Source: Cervus elaphus (Eukaryota; Chordata; Mammalia; Artiodactyla; Cervidae). From it: a DNA stretch of 64,000 bases. Each line of letters begins with the position of its first letter. Within the stretch, counting starts at the first letter, position 1. The DNA lies in assembly GCF_910594005.1 (NCBI RefSeq), contig NC_057848.1:133744155-133808154 (forward strand). Direction: 5' to 3'. The notes under the pieces were generated by a model that was not told the origin of the DNA, did not search any database, and was given only the letters and a program-made list of their open reading frames with translations. The translations under genes and the position numbers were made by a program. Of the stretch, positions 44,036-55,850 are shown one piece after another.

Positions 44036-44440
44036 AACTGGGCCTCTCCATGGTTAGCAGGATGGGACAAGCAGTTGGAGTCAGGAGTCCAGTGATTGAA
44101 GTGAAGCAACATTAAGTATGGGTTGATGGGGGAAGGATTGTGGTGAAGACTGAAAAAATGAATATAAAGGGATAATCTAAAAGAAATTTTGAAAGAAAAG
44201 CTGACAGGGCCCAGTGACTAGCTGAACACAGTGAAAGAAGTGGGGTGCTAAGACAAAGCCAGTTGCCAGTATCTGGGTGACCAAAACAGGAAGCCTCCCA
44301 CCATTCATTCTTCCCTTCTCTTACCCAAAGTGTCCTGATATTCCTTTGAGGGCTTTTCCTGTCCTTCCACTCTCAGCCAGGAGATTGATCCCCACACTCA
44401 GCTTAAGGGTGAGCCCTGGTTGGTTAAATTATTCAGTGAT
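44036..44440. other. Intergenic DNA, no gene recognised
   Basis: Nothing recognised. A short plus-strand frame at 44277-44462 lacks support. Confidence 0.5.
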
Positions 44441-44449
44441 GCTCATTCC

Positions 44450-44850
44450 CTGGCTACAGTGATTGGTTCAGGGATGGTCATGTATCTTCTACCTGGCCAA
44501 TGAGAGAGTGAATCCAGGGCAGGACCTACTGGGTAAGATTCCTCAATACTTGTCCTGGATGCTGATATAAAAGGAGGTAAAGTTTGAAACAGAGGCAACT
44601 GTTTTACTTCAAGAGGAGAGCTTGGAACTCTGGGGGCCACCTTGTAGACCTAAGGATGAAGCCAATACCATAGAATGCACAATGGTATGACTGGGAGAAA
44701 GTGTGTCTTCAGTGACATGGATCATGTGTCACATGAAGCTACCACGCATCCCAACCTCTGAGTTACTTGAATCAATAGATTCTCTGTATTGTTTAAGCTG
44801 GTTTGCGTTTTCTGTCATTTGCAACCAAAAGAATCCTGACTATTGCAATC
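44450..44850 (+). repeat. ERVL-type LTR-like repeat
   Basis: 'gattggttcagggatggtca', 'ctggccaatgagagagtgaa', 'gtttaagctggtttgcgttt' and 'catttgcaaccaaaagaatc' are typical of an old mammalian ERVL-class LTR. I do not fix the subfamily. Confidence 0.6.
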
Positions 44851-45234
44851 CCCATTAGCATATAGCACAGTGCTGTGTCCCCAGGAGGCCAGTGAGCACT
44901 TGTTATCTTAAGTTGCTCAATGAAGGGATATCTTTTTAGTTAACTTTTGAGTTACAACATGTTCAGTGTATACCACCACTTTGCTGTGTCCAAAGGCAAT
45001 TTTGTTTCTACTGAAAAACAAAATGTTCCAGTGACTTGTTCATTTATATTAAAGGAGGAAGGGTAAAAATGAATCTTTAGACAGTGGTTTACAGAAGGAA
45101 ACATTTGTATTTAGATCCTCTTCTACTCCCTGAAGTGTTCTTTTGCATTTCTTATGGTTTCTCCACCTTAGTGATGAAGTCAGCCCTAGGTCCTTTTCTG
45201 TTTTGTTTTTTTCAGAGAACTTATTCAGCGGACA

Positions 45235-45408
45235 GTGTTAGGGCAATAATTCTTAATTTTTAGATGACTCACTTGGGGAAAATTATTAAAACACAGATCC
45301 CTGTGACCTGCTTCAAGAGATTCAGATTCAGGAGATCTTGGATAGGACCCTGGAATCAACATTTTTAACATCTTTCATAAGCTCCCAGGTAATTCAGATG
45401 CAACTGTC
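45235..45408 (+). repeat. MER5A-like hAT DNA transposon relic
   Basis: 'gggcaataattcttaattt', 'gagattcagattcaggagat' and 'ataagctcccaggtaattca' follow the MER5A non-autonomous element in plus orientation. Confidence 0.7.
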
Positions 45409-45969
45409 ACTTAGGAAAAACGCTGCTGCCTTAGGTTGGACTTTTCCCAAAGCTGATCCTGATAAGGGGATTCACGAGCAAATGATTTATGAAAGAAGTA
45501 CTCCCAGGAGAATGAGAGGAGTAAGGAGGGGTGTGGGGGAACCAGGCACAGTCTCAGACGGTAGCTGCAGCCTGACCCCACAGGAAAGCTCAGCCTGTAA
45601 CTAACCCCTCAGAGTTGTCCTCCTCTCCCCACCCCCATGAAGGCAGCTGGACTTTCACATTCCTGCACTAATAGCCAGATGGTAGAGACCTAGACTCCCA
45701 GGCACTTCCATGTGGGATGTCCTTTGAAGTCACAGGTGTGGCCTTTGGAAGCAAAAACATGCTGGTGCTGGGGGAGGGGCACCCAGGAATGGATAAAGCA
45801 AGCAGTGGGGATTTGAGTGGAGCAACTACAGTGTTGGCTCAAATAATTTAAGGAATTTTATAATTACTACGGGAGGCTCTCCATTTTAAAAGTAACTAAG
45901 TGAGAGGACAGGGTGCAGCAAGTGAGAAAGGAAGAATTACTTGAAAGTAGTTCCTGCATGGGGCTTTGA
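45409..45969. other. Intergenic DNA, no gene recognised
   Basis: Moderately GC-rich with an open frame at 45338-45604 that starts in the MER5A relic; I do not regard it as coding. About 45440-45560 may be LTR-derived. Confidence 0.45.
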
Positions 45970-46336
45970 CAGTCTCAGTCACTCAGTCATGTCCTACTCT
46001 TTGCAACCCCATGAACTGCAACACGCCAGGCTTCCCTGTCCATCACCAGCTCCCAAAGCTTGCTCAAACTCATGTCCGTTGAGTCGGCGATGCCATCCAA
46101 CCAACCATCTCATCCTCTATCGTCCCCTTCTCCTCCTGCCTTCAATCTTTCCCAGCATCAGGGTCTTTTCCAATGAGTCAGTTCTTTGCATCAGATGGCC
46201 AAAGTATTGGAGTTTCAGCTTCAGCATCAGTCCTTCCAATGAATATTCAGGGCTGATTTCCTTTAGGATTGACTAGTTGGATCCCCTTGCAGTCCAAGAG
46301 ACTCTCAAGAGTCTTCTCCAACACCACAGTTCAAAA
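45970..46336 (-). repeat. BovB LINE 3' end, minus strand
   Basis: Antisense BovB from 'cagtcactcagtcatgtcct' to 'ccaacaccacagttcaaaa'. An L1 inserted at its right edge. Confidence 0.93.
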
Positions 46337-46349
46337 GTTGAGGGTCTCA

Positions 46350-46560
46350 TCACCAGCCCAGGTGGGATGCATGAGACAAGTGCTCCGGCCTGGTGCACTG
46401 GGAAGACCCAGAGGAATCGGGTGGAGAGGGAGGTGGGAGGGGGGATCGGGATTGGGAATACATGTAAATCCATGGCTGATTCATATCAATGTATGACAAA
46501 ACCCACTGGAAAAAAATAATAATAATAATAATAAAAAAAAACTAAATAAAAAAAAAAAAA
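46350..46560 (+). repeat. Bovine-type L1 3' end with 13-bp target duplication
   Basis: Plus-strand truncated L1 ('caggtgggatgcatgagac', 'ggtggagagggaggtggga', 'gctgattcatatcaatgtat') with a long A/AAT-rich tail (46510-46560). The direct repeat gttgagggtctca lies at 46337-46349 and 46561-46573. Confidence 0.95.
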
Positions 46561-46610
46561 GTTGAGGGTCTCAGTTAACACACACGACTCTAGTGCTGTA
46601 GGGGAAAGTT

Positions 46611-46828
46611 GTGTGTGTCCATGCTAAGTCACTCAGTCGTGTCCCACTCTATGCAACCCTATGGATTATAGCTCGCCAGGCTCTTCTGTCCATGGAATTC
46701 TCCAGGCAAGAATACTGAAGTGGGTAGTCATTCCCTTTTCCAGGGGATCTTCCCGATCTAGGTATCGAACCCATGTTTCCTGCATTGGCAGGCAGATTCT
46801 TTACCACTGAGCCACCTGGGAAGCCACG
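46611..46828 (-). repeat. Bov-tA SINE
   Basis: Minus-strand copy starting in (GT)n, ending 'gagccacctgggaagccac'. The 7-mer gaaagtt at 46604-46610 and 46829-46835 is a likely target duplication. It is the last ruminant SINE before the CASK promoter. Confidence 0.94.
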
Positions 46829-48939
46829 AGAAAGTTAAGTCCCCCTATTTGTTTAAACTGCTGTTATTGAGTATTCAGTTATTAACATTTAAACACAATC
46901 TCTAACTGATGCACCTCGTTACTTTAACGTTTCCTTCATGGAAATGAAAACAAGTAAATTATAGACACCTGATCGTTTATATGTGTGCTTATTTGTTTGA
47001 AGAGTATTGGACTTTTAGAAGAAATCTAGAGAAGAATTAACTTCATTTAAGAGGCTTGGTTATTTTAATTATAGAAAACAGAGGAGCTACCTCCAGCCAC
47101 AATGCCTGGTACAAGTTCTGAGGGATTTGTATTACAGAGGACTTAAGTATCACTGAATAGCACACTGGGAGCTGGGAGATCTAGGTTCAGATTAGATACT
47201 CAGCTGAGTACGTGACCATAGACATATATTTGTCTCTGAACTTGTTTTCTCATCTTTTTGTACCATTTGTAGCATGCTTCCTCTGAAAGAAACAGGAAAC
47301 CCAACTCAAAATGGATTAAGAAAGGAAGGAAATTCATTGACTTATACGATGGGAAAGGGCCTAGAGTTGGCTAAACAAGAGATTAATAATGTCATTGATA
47401 CATCTCTATGCTGCTGCCCCTCAGTTCCACCTTTATCTTAGGTCTGACTATAGGTCTGCTGGCAACAACTGAGGGTGTCCACTTCTTTATTCAAGCCAGT
47501 GTGATGGTTGGGAAATGGGGTGGGGAGAAATAGAGTGCTTCACATCCATAGTGAGGGGAAGGCCCTGAGCTTTGTACTGGTTGGAAGACCTTGAACCATT
47601 CAAGGCCAGTGACCAGGGAATGCCAAGTTAGATCAATCATGGTGGCACCCCCTCATGTCTAAAGATGACAGAGTGGGACTGGCTGACCTCTAGGGCACTT
47701 TCCAAATCTAAACCCATTGTGATTCCATGAGCAGACTGCAAACCTATCTCTGTGGTCATCTTTTTTATTCAACTTTATTTCTTTTATTATTGTCCTTTTC
47801 TACCTCTGAGCATAGGTCCCTGTGGAAGATAACAAACACCCAAATGAAGTCGACAAGCCTTGGCCTAGTTCAGACTTAGACTGAGGAAAGGAAGTGAAAC
47901 TGACAAGATGAGGGTTGCTGTAAACTTCAGGGCAGAATGGAGTAACATCTTAATCATCAGGTACCAGGTGGACATGCCAATTTGGAGTGAGTGACTTGGA
48001 AGTGTGGAACCCTCAATGGAGGCAATGTTTCCCAAGTTCTAATGCTCCCTTCTCTAGAGAATGCTCACGCTCTTTGGAAAAGGAGGAAAATCTCTCATAA
48101 TTACATTTTCCCTCTGGTTTGCATTAAAAAAAAAAAAAGTCTAGTACTCAAATCTGTAACACTGGCAAATCTCTCAGGCTTTTAAGGGAGTGGTTAAGGT
48201 TTTGTAGAAAACGTTTCTGAAGAGAAAATAGGCAGTGGGTCTCCACCCTCTCACACACTTTAGTAAATACTATCTTTTTCTTTCTTCCTTTTTTAACTAC
48301 CGCACTGAGAATTTTACCAGATGATTTCTCAAAGCTGACTTATGAACTAATTGGGCACTTCTGCTGTGCAGAGGAACAAAGACTTTTTTTATTGGTCCTC
48401 AGCTGAGGCATATACCTGTCTGATGGCGTTGGCTCATTCCGCACATGCTCAGTTGAACAGAAATCTTCATATTGAATACAACCTAACACAGCGGCAACAC
48501 CCATAACCTCACTCCCTGGCTGACCCTGTACATCCACTCCCTCTAGTTGCGTTTTTATACTGACATGCCTAACATTTGTAGAAAGTAAAAGGAGCAGAGT
48601 AGGTACTGGGAACTTGGAGGGGGGGGGTGCAATATACAAAGGAATTTAAAGTCCCTGCCTTCCTGACCTCTCTTGGGACTGTCTCTATTCAGAACAGGCG
48701 CTGGATAGATATTTGAGTTTGGGGCAGAATGCAGGATAAGCTGTCTTCTATAAATTACCATTTGCTACTGCACACCTTCCTGGACAGTTTTTGTTTGGTC
48801 CTTTTCTTGTAGGTGGACAACACTTCTTCCACAGCCCTCGTTTTTATTAAGGAATGAGAGTGGCACTAAAAGCATCCCCCGCCTAGCACGATCTGGAGTG
48901 AGAACCTCGCCACCTCTGTTCTTGCTTTCCCATTCATTA
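46829..48939. other. Repeat-poor DNA upstream of the CASK CpG island
   Basis: No ruminant SINE or BovB is present. A MIR-like remnant lies at about 47155-47285. LTR-like text may occur at about 47290-47720. The last 700 bp show no gene and rise in GC toward the island. Minus-strand frames at 48340-48761 have no recognised motif. Confidence 0.55.
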
Positions 48940-49101
48940 GGACCCTTTCCGAGCCTCCTTCTCCAGCAAAAACCGGGAAAGGCTTCGAGTGGTTACAAAA
49001 GGAGGGAGCGGCCGGCTTCCGAGCCTCACGCCTCAGAGAGCCAAGAACGTGCAGATCTTTTGTCCCCGACCCCTTCCGCGGCTTGGTCGCGGGGGTGACG
49101 A

Positions 49102-49110
49102 CCCCGCCCC
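49102..49110 (-). promoter_or_regulatory. GC box (Sp1/KLF-type), minus strand
   Basis: The motif ccccgcccc matches a reverse GC box. A second, cccgcccc, lies at 49150-49157. Both are inside the CpG island, upstream of the inferred core promoter. Confidence 0.55.
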
Positions 49111-49188
49111 ACCCCCGCCTAAGCAGATGCCGCCCCGGCGCCCTAGTCCCCCGCCCCTTGTAGATTCCCGGCGCCCGCCGGTTTGCCG

Positions 49189-49196
49189 TGACGTGG
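49189..49196 (+). promoter_or_regulatory. CRE-like site
   Basis: TGACGTGG differs from the full CRE (TGACGTCA) in the last two bases and keeps the TGACG half-site. It sits 11 bp upstream of the NRF-1-like motif. Binding is inferred, not shown. Confidence 0.5.
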
Positions 49197-49206
49197 CCCC
49201 GCGGCG

Positions 49207-49218
49207 CGCGCATGCGTC
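49207..49218 (+). promoter_or_regulatory. NRF-1-like site
   Basis: CGCGCATGCGTC matches the palindromic NRF-1 consensus YGCGCAYGCGCR at 10 of 12 positions. NRF-1 sites are common at TATA-less CpG island promoters of neuronal and housekeeping genes. It also contains the last ATG before the CASK start codon. Confidence 0.55.
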
Positions 49219-49268
49219 GCTGTGCCTGGTCGCTTTCCCTGGGCCACCGCCTCCCGACGGGCTGGAGT

Positions 49269-49276
49269 GGGCGGGG
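49269..49276 (+). promoter_or_regulatory. GC box (Sp1-type)
   Basis: The motif gggcgggg lies about 50 bp after the NRF-1-like site and is a standard Sp1/KLF recognition sequence. Confidence 0.6.
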
Positions 49277-49943
49277 CCTGTGGTTCGGGAAGCCGCGCGG
49301 ACGGAGCGGGAGGAGCGCGTGTGTGCTCCAGGCCGGTGCGCGGGGCTCGCGAGCTGGTCGGCGGCTAAGGCGGAGGAGGAGCTGAAGGCGGCGGCCGTGG
49401 CTCCCGCCCGCACGGAGAGCCAGTCCCACGAAGCCCCCCTCCCACTCCCAGGCGGGCGGGCGGCGGCGGCGGCGGGAGGAGGAGAAGAAGGAGGGAGCGT
49501 CTCTGCCGCCGCCTCCTGGTCCCCAACGCCGATCTGCCGCCGCCACCTCCCTCCGCGGCGATCCTCCCTCCACGGTCCTGCCGCGGCCCCCGCTGTAGTC
49601 CGAGCTGCCCCGCGCCGAGCCGGAGCCAGCCTCGACAGAGGGAACGGTCGCGGCCTCGCGGCCCGCGCGGGCTGACGAGAGGAGAGCGAGGCACCGCGCG
49701 ATCCCCGAGGATCCGCACGCCGGGCAGCGCGGCCCGAGCAGCGCGAGGAGCAGCGGGCGGGCGGGCGGCGCCGGGCCCGGGCCGCCCTCGCTACTGCGCC
49801 CCGGCCCCGCCGCCCGCGCCGGGGCGGTCGCCAGCTGAGGAAGGCGCCGCAGTCTCCGGGCCTCGCCGCCCCGCTCGAGTGTCCTCGGCACCGAGGGCTC
49901 GCGGGTCCTGAGGGGAGGAGGCGAGTCAGGGGCCGGGCAGTGA

Positions 49944-50074
<131 letters not shown>

Positions 50075-50380
50075 CTCCACGCGGGGGAGCGGGAGTGTGG
50101 GAAAATGCATTTAGTGATGCCCGGGTCCTTCCGCACCCGCACCCACCCGGGGCTGCCCCCTGCCCTTCCTCCCCTCCGCCTCCCCTGTCCTCCTCACCCG
50201 GGAGTATTTATAGACGTGTACCTGGACCTCCAGCCGGGCGGGAGTCTGGGGGCTTCTCGGCGATCCGTGGAGGCCGATGAGCCGAGGTCGGCCCCCTTTA
50301 TGAGGCGTGGGGCCGGCTGAAATCTGCTGTCTGCATTTTATCTGACGGTTGCACAGGGACGTGGCGGAACCGATTTTATA

Positions 50381-51471
50381 GTTGCTTCCTGGGAACAGTT
50401 GGGCTTATTGTTACCTTGCGTGTACCACAGACCATTAAAGAAAAGAGCAGCTTGCATTTCGTTGCTTCCATGGAGAGACAGAGAAAGAACGTCCAGGGTC
50501 TTAAACTGTGGGGTGTGTGTCTATTGTGCATGGTATTAGATACATGCCTTTGTGTTCACCCCATGCCTGGATTGGAGGGGGTCATTTAAGACGGGGTGCG
50601 TTCGGTTTCAGCAAATTCTTCACCTGGTGTAGACCAACGTGGAAAGAGTTGGGGGTTTCCGAATTTTTAATGCCTCGTTATGCAATGACTGTTAAATCAG
50701 TGTTCGAGGCTTCCCTCGACTGTTGGGATGGTGGTTAGCGTGGTAGCGCCGTCTGCTTTGAGTCACCGGGCTGGTCCAGAATATAGAACTGACAGTCCAA
50801 ATGCTCATCCTTTCATCTGTGTTGTATAATTACACTAGGGAAAAGCAGGGAATCAGATTAATCACAGGGCTGATTGAGAATTAAATCTGCAGTTCTTCAT
50901 CTAATTGTCCATTCCTTAAATCTGTTTTGAATAGTTTCCTTTTCATTCTTGTCAAACAGTATTCCAAGTGCACAATCCTGCTAATTTGCTTGTGAGGGAA
51001 ATGCTGGCGATCTGAAGTTGATTTCCTAGTTCAGCGTGTATTCTGTGGCTTTAGAAGTTGAGGAGATAAAATTGAAGATAAATTTTTTGCCTAGTTTTTA
51101 AGGATTGGTAGATTGCTACCGTTGAAATATTTTACCTCTTTTTGGAAGTGGTGCTTTATTGTCTATTTTAAGGTCCGCAGTTGGGAAATGAAACCAAGAC
51201 CTTAGAGCAGTTGGCTCAATCTCTTTTTTAAGTTGTCTGCAGTACTGGATTTCAATTTTTATAAGTGTGGATAACTCACTAATTTCCTTCCATGTTGAGG
51301 TATTACAGTGTTGCCTCACATGGTGAGATTGTGGGTAGAGCTTGCTACATACTTTCCTCGGATACAATTGATACAAGGACATGTTACTCTTTGCCCCTAT
51401 TGTTACATGACTAGCTTGTCTACTGGAAGAACGGTATCCAAATGTGCTCTGTTAAGGTGGTTGTGGAAGTG
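50381..51471. other. Intron 1, no internal feature recognised
   Basis: Repeat-poor sequence immediately downstream of the CpG island. Frames at 50508-50738 (plus) and 51116-51382 (minus) show no recognised domain. First-intron regulatory elements are possible but not provable from one sequence. Confidence 0.5.
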
Positions 51472-52003
51472 CTCTAGAGCAGAGCAGTCCTCACAGTATA
51501 TAATGCGAGCCCCATATGTAATTTTGTATATGTAAAATTTGCATATGTAAATTTTCTAATAGCCACATTAAGAAGATTAAAAGTAGATGCAATTAATTTT
51601 CACAAAATATTTTCTCTTACCCAATAGATCCAGACTATATCACATCAACATGTCATCAGTATAGAAATCATTAGTGAGCTATTTTACATCTTTTCTTTCG
51701 TAATCTTCAAAATCCAGTGTGTATTTTACACTAACCATACATCTCCGTTCTGACACTAAGCTGAATTTTCATCAGACATACTTGTTCTGTATTTAGGTTT
51801 CATAAAATTTGCATTTGCAAAAGTAGATTCACATACCCAAGTTGTTGCAAACATACCTAAAAGTTTTCTAATAACTGAATTATCTCTTTCTAAATTTAAT
51901 GTAAATTAATTAAAAGAAATATAATTCAAAATTCAGCTCCTCATTTGGATTAGCCACATTTCAAGTGCTTGTAGCCATATGTGAATAGCACAGTTCTAGA
52001 GAG
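51472..52003. repeat. Old DNA transposon relic with inverted ends
   Basis: The ends ctctagagcagagc (51472-51485) and gcacagttctagagag (51988-52003) are imperfect inverted repeats. The interior has 'aatagccacattaagaagat' on the left and 'gattagccacatttcaagtg' with 'gtagccatatgtgaatagca' on the right, as in a common mammalian non-autonomous hAT-type element. I do not fix the subfamily. Confidence 0.65.
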
Positions 52004-52095
52004 AGAAATATGTCAAAAAAAATCTTGGTTTCTTCATTCTTGGCATCCAATGAAGGTAAATAAGGTGTTTCCCAAAAGCCCCCAAATGATTGCGT

Positions 52096-52106
52096 GGGGG
52101 GGGGGG
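52096..52106 (+). repeat. (G)11 homopolymer
   Basis: Eleven consecutive G bases (counted from the sequence). It is a likely site of length polymorphism or sequencing error. Confidence 0.9.
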
Positions 52107-52129
52107 TGACAAGGGGAATGATGTTTGTT

Positions 52130-52860
52130 GTGTCTTAGTTATATTTGATTCAAATGAGCCAGCAGAGTCACAATCGGGAAGTGTGAGATTAAAATGTTAG
52201 TTCTATTGTGATGATGAAATATAGGCATCATTGAATCAATGTTAGTAGCTAGTTCTGATTCCTTGAGATCTGAAAGAGTGATGATGTGATCTCTTTGGAT
52301 ATTGAAAAGAAAAGTGGTCAGCATCACATTAGCACAATCAGTATTCTGCTGACTTATAATTGATAGAATATCTTCAGTAAATGCCTCTGGGAGAATGAGA
52401 TTCATCTCCTCTGTTACTTCAGAGCTGAACAAGGAGGGGGAACAAGCTAATTTTGAGGTGATAGGTCCTCTGTGGCTACCTTAACTACTGTGAATGTGAA
52501 ACCTACAAAGCCTGACTTGGTCAGTGCCGATTATGATATGTCGTTCCATGAAATAATGCATTCAAGGTAGGTTTTGTGGCAGAGAATGTAATGATAGTGT
52601 TCCTCACCCTGTGTAAAGGTTGGAGGGTTTTCTCCAGTAAATTGTCTCAGCATATATTGATCTGAAAATTGAAATTCACTTGAGATTTTCTTGCAGGGTC
52701 TCTGACAGCAGGCATTTAAACTCAGAATTTGTTCAACTCTGGATTTAAACAGAAAGCCCTTGAAGACATTCACTTTGCACAGAAAACCTTGTTGATTGCT
52801 ATCCAAGTTCTCTGGAATTGTGATTCTTCTTTTATAACTAAATTAGCATCACAAGTTGTG
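52130..52860 (-). pseudogene. Decayed protein-like frame of unknown origin
   Basis: On the minus strand, two open stretches (52531-52806, 91 codons; 52139-52432, 97 codons) are joined by DNA that reads almost continuously in protein-like form. The first runs through an in-frame stop, continues for about 28 codons (through VKVATEDLSPQN), meets another stop near 52457, and then connects by a frame change to KLACSPSLFSSEVTEEMNL and the second stretch. Neither stretch has an ATG start; each begins at TTG in an open frame. The residue mix is globular, not low-complexity. I recognise no family. A TGENPP motif in the first stretch recalls a C2H2 zinc-finger linker, but the Cys/His spacing does not fit, so I do not call it. 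It lies antisense in CASK intron 1. It may be a processed pseudogene, a transposon protein or chance. Confidence 0.35.
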
Positions 52861-53861
52861 TTTGACCCCTAGGGTGTAACGGGTTTAAATTTTCACTGAA
52901 GTGCTTTAAAATGGATTTCACCTTTTTACCCATCTGTTGACTACCCACTCAACTCCCCTGCCTCACTACATATCTGCTCACTCACCCACCCATTATTTTA
53001 CTGGGAATCAGTTGTCTGATTCATTATGAATATTGGGAGAATGCCCTTCCTTTTTTTTTAAATTTAAACTCTTTCCCCCTGTGTTTCTTATTTTTGAAAG
53101 TGGTCCTTGAATGCCTATTGTTTCCATGACATTTTCCCATGTAACATCTTTCAAGTGACTGAAACAAATGTCCAATGCTGTCATTGTCCCAAAACTTCTT
53201 GTCTTAGCAAATGTAGCAAATTACTGGAAGGGAAAGGTATTATGCAAATACAGGTAATCAGCTAATGTTTATGGTCGTGAGCATTTACTGTATCTTTTGC
53301 AAATTGATGGTTTTATAGGCAAGTGCACAATCAGTAATATTACATGAAGGAAATTTTAAAATGATTCATCCAAATTAAAATGTAGAAATGCCTACCTTCA
53401 TGGTACAGCAGTTTTCTGTGAAAGAGAGTAGCAAAATGTACACTGTTTTTGCCTTGTGTAGGCTGAATATTTTTGCCTGGGTATTTAGTAACCTGTAACT
53501 TTTGACTTTCCTGCTTTGGTAGGACATAAACTAAAATTGGAATGATGCAGTCTGACCCTTGTTCAAGGATGACATACAAGTTTGTGAGGCATGCTGTATT
53601 TGCTTACACCTCAAGAGCACTTATCATATTTAGTTACAGTTTCTTATTTATGGGTCACTCTCCCTAGCTAACAGGGAGCTTCTTGAGGGCAGGAAATATA
53701 TCTTACGTATCTTTCTTTATTATTAACACAGAACCTGCAATGTAACAGTTGCTCATTAGCTATGGAATGAATTGAGTAGTTTTATAATAAAATCTCATTG
53801 AAAGGCAAAAAGCATGTTTATCAACCTCAGAGCAATTATTGTCCCAAAAGGCTGTATTAAA
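52861..53861. repeat. Intron 1, with L2-like text
   Basis: No exon is recognised. About 53660-53775 ('gcttcttgagggcaggaaat') resembles an L2 3' end. Confidence 0.5.
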
Positions 53862-54044
53862 GTAGTAGTTGACCACCTGGCTGCATATTAGAATCACTAG
53901 GGGAGCTTTTAAAAAAGATCAGTGAGAGGACCTTGTGTCAGAGCAATGAAATCAGAATCTCTGGGAGAGGGTTCTGTTCATTGGTATTTTTTAAAAGTCT
54001 CTAAGTGATTCTAATATGCAGGTATGATTGAGAGTCACTGGTTT
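53862..54044 (+). repeat. MER5A-like hAT relic
   Basis: 'accacctggctgcatattag', 'aatcactaggggagctttta', 'aatcagaatctctgggagag' and 'gattctaatatgcaggtat' then 'gagagtcactggtttt' follow MER5A closely in plus orientation. Confidence 0.85.
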
Positions 54045-55589
54045 TAAAACTTAGGTTATGTATGTAATATTTTGGGACTGACTTTTCAAAGGCTCACAGT
54101 TTTTAAAAAGTGGAATAAATATTTGGGGGGAAGTATCAAAGCCAAAGGACCAAGACATGGATTTTATTTTCTCTACACTGTGTTTTTGAGCCTTATTGTA
54201 TTAACAATTTTGTTTCAGCCTATGTTGCTGTTGACTTTTTTGGATCTTTTAAGATTTATGATTTATGACACTCATCTAATGCTAACATGGTGATTGTCTG
54301 ATGCTTGGAACAACATAGAACAAGGATTGCTTCAATAACAGTTGATGATGGCTGTCTACTATAATGACTTAATTTAATAACAAGGCATCTATCAGTTTAG
54401 TATGGATTGTGTTTGCACATACACTCTATTAAAAGGATATGGTTAAGTTGCTTATATACTTTAAATTTCCTACTTGCAATTCCAATAATGCTGTTTGCCA
54501 GAGAATTGGGTTAAATGCAGCATTTATGTAAAAACCAGATTAATAATATGCAGAATATATAATTTACCATAGAGAAAAATTCAGCTTTACTAATTTGTCC
54601 TAATTACTATGGCTTTCATATATACTGATTGGCCCAGTGATTTGGGTTTCTAGTATCATGGGTTAGGGGTGGGGGGAGGAACGGTGTTACATCATGTTGG
54701 AACATCTTTCCCAAGAATATTAGCAAGATGTGATAGGTAAACTGGTTGTTCATGTTCGGAAATAAAGTCAAGTGAGAGCCTGAAGGAACCAAGAATTTTC
54801 CAGAAATGAGATGTTTCATGAAAGAAGTGCTTGATCCGAGGGACAATCATTTAACAAGGGAAAAAGAAGCACAATCACCAGTTAGAGTGCTGGTGCCCCA
54901 GAAAGATCAGGCTGTGGGGGATCAACTGACGTCCTGCAGAGGAAAAGCATGTTACATGCAGGGTGCAGATTCCCCCACATGGCAGGTGTTATCAGGAGGA
55001 GGTAAGCAGTGGTGATCCCTGATGATGGAGTTTGATTCTAGGACCCCTTTGGAGTGAACTAAGCTTCTCAGTTGCTCTTCTGCATGTGCACAACCTTCTC
55101 CAAGTATCTTCATGTCCGCTTTCTACAGACTGCTTTAGGACTTGAAGTGTGGTTTGCACGTGGTCTTCATAATGTTTCCTGTGATTTTTCCCTTACCTTC
55201 CAAGACAATGACATGTTCTGTGGCCTTGACATGTGCAATTCCTCCCAACCCTCCATTTCCACCTCGTCTCTGCAGTGGTTTCACCTGCCGAACTATAGCT
55301 CCTTAATGTCCCTTATATTGTGTTTCTAGATAGCTCCTTTAAATTGAAAATTCTTTCACCATCCTCAGTGATAGCTCTACTCAGTAAATTAAAGAGCAAG
55401 CGTACCTCACTTTTGGAGATAGTGCTTGAATTATTGCATTTTTGTAAATGTTTTCACATTTTAAACCTGGCAGAAATGGTTTAAAGGAACTTTGACATAT
55501 ATTCACAAGTTAAAAAAAATTCTTTGTAACTTAACATGTCTTTTTCATGAAGGGACAATTATGCCTTCAAATCTTAGGCATTTTACATA
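54045..55589. other. Intron 1, no internal feature recognised
   Basis: No ruminant SINE, exon or RNA gene is visible. Short frames (54072-54293, 54616-54846, 54806-55015, 55072-55329) lack recognised motifs. Confidence 0.5.
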
Positions 55590-55715
55590 TGTTAGCTCCT
55601 TTCATTGTACCCATTTTACAGAAAACACTGAGATTCAGAGGGGTCAGTAACTTGCCCAAGATCACATGGGAATCCTACCAGTTTTAAAGCCCGTTTATTT
55701 CATGCTGCAGTCTGC
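55590..55715 (-). repeat. MIR SINE remnant
   Basis: 'acccattttacagaaaacac', 'cagtaacttgcccaagatca' and 'tttaaagcccgtttatttca' are antisense MIR text. Confidence 0.75.
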
Positions 55716-55850
55716 TGTTGATTCCAGCTGTGGAAATACTGCAGTGGGTGTCCTTAAAGTAAGGCATATGTCTTCATTTCCAGAATTTACTGCAAATTTT
55801 AATTATTTGACTTTTTGGTTAAATTTCCTACCTCTTCAGTAGATGTTCCA

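Noticed and set aside
48989..49675. Plus-strand 228-codon frame upstream of CASK exon 1
   Set aside because: Same composition effect; it has no domain, is not in frame with CASK and lacks supporting splice signals.
52531..52806. C2H2 zinc-finger pseudogene at 52.6 kb
   Set aside because: A TGENPP string recalls the finger linker, but the required Cys/His spacing is absent, so I kept only the neutral call of an unidentified decayed frame.
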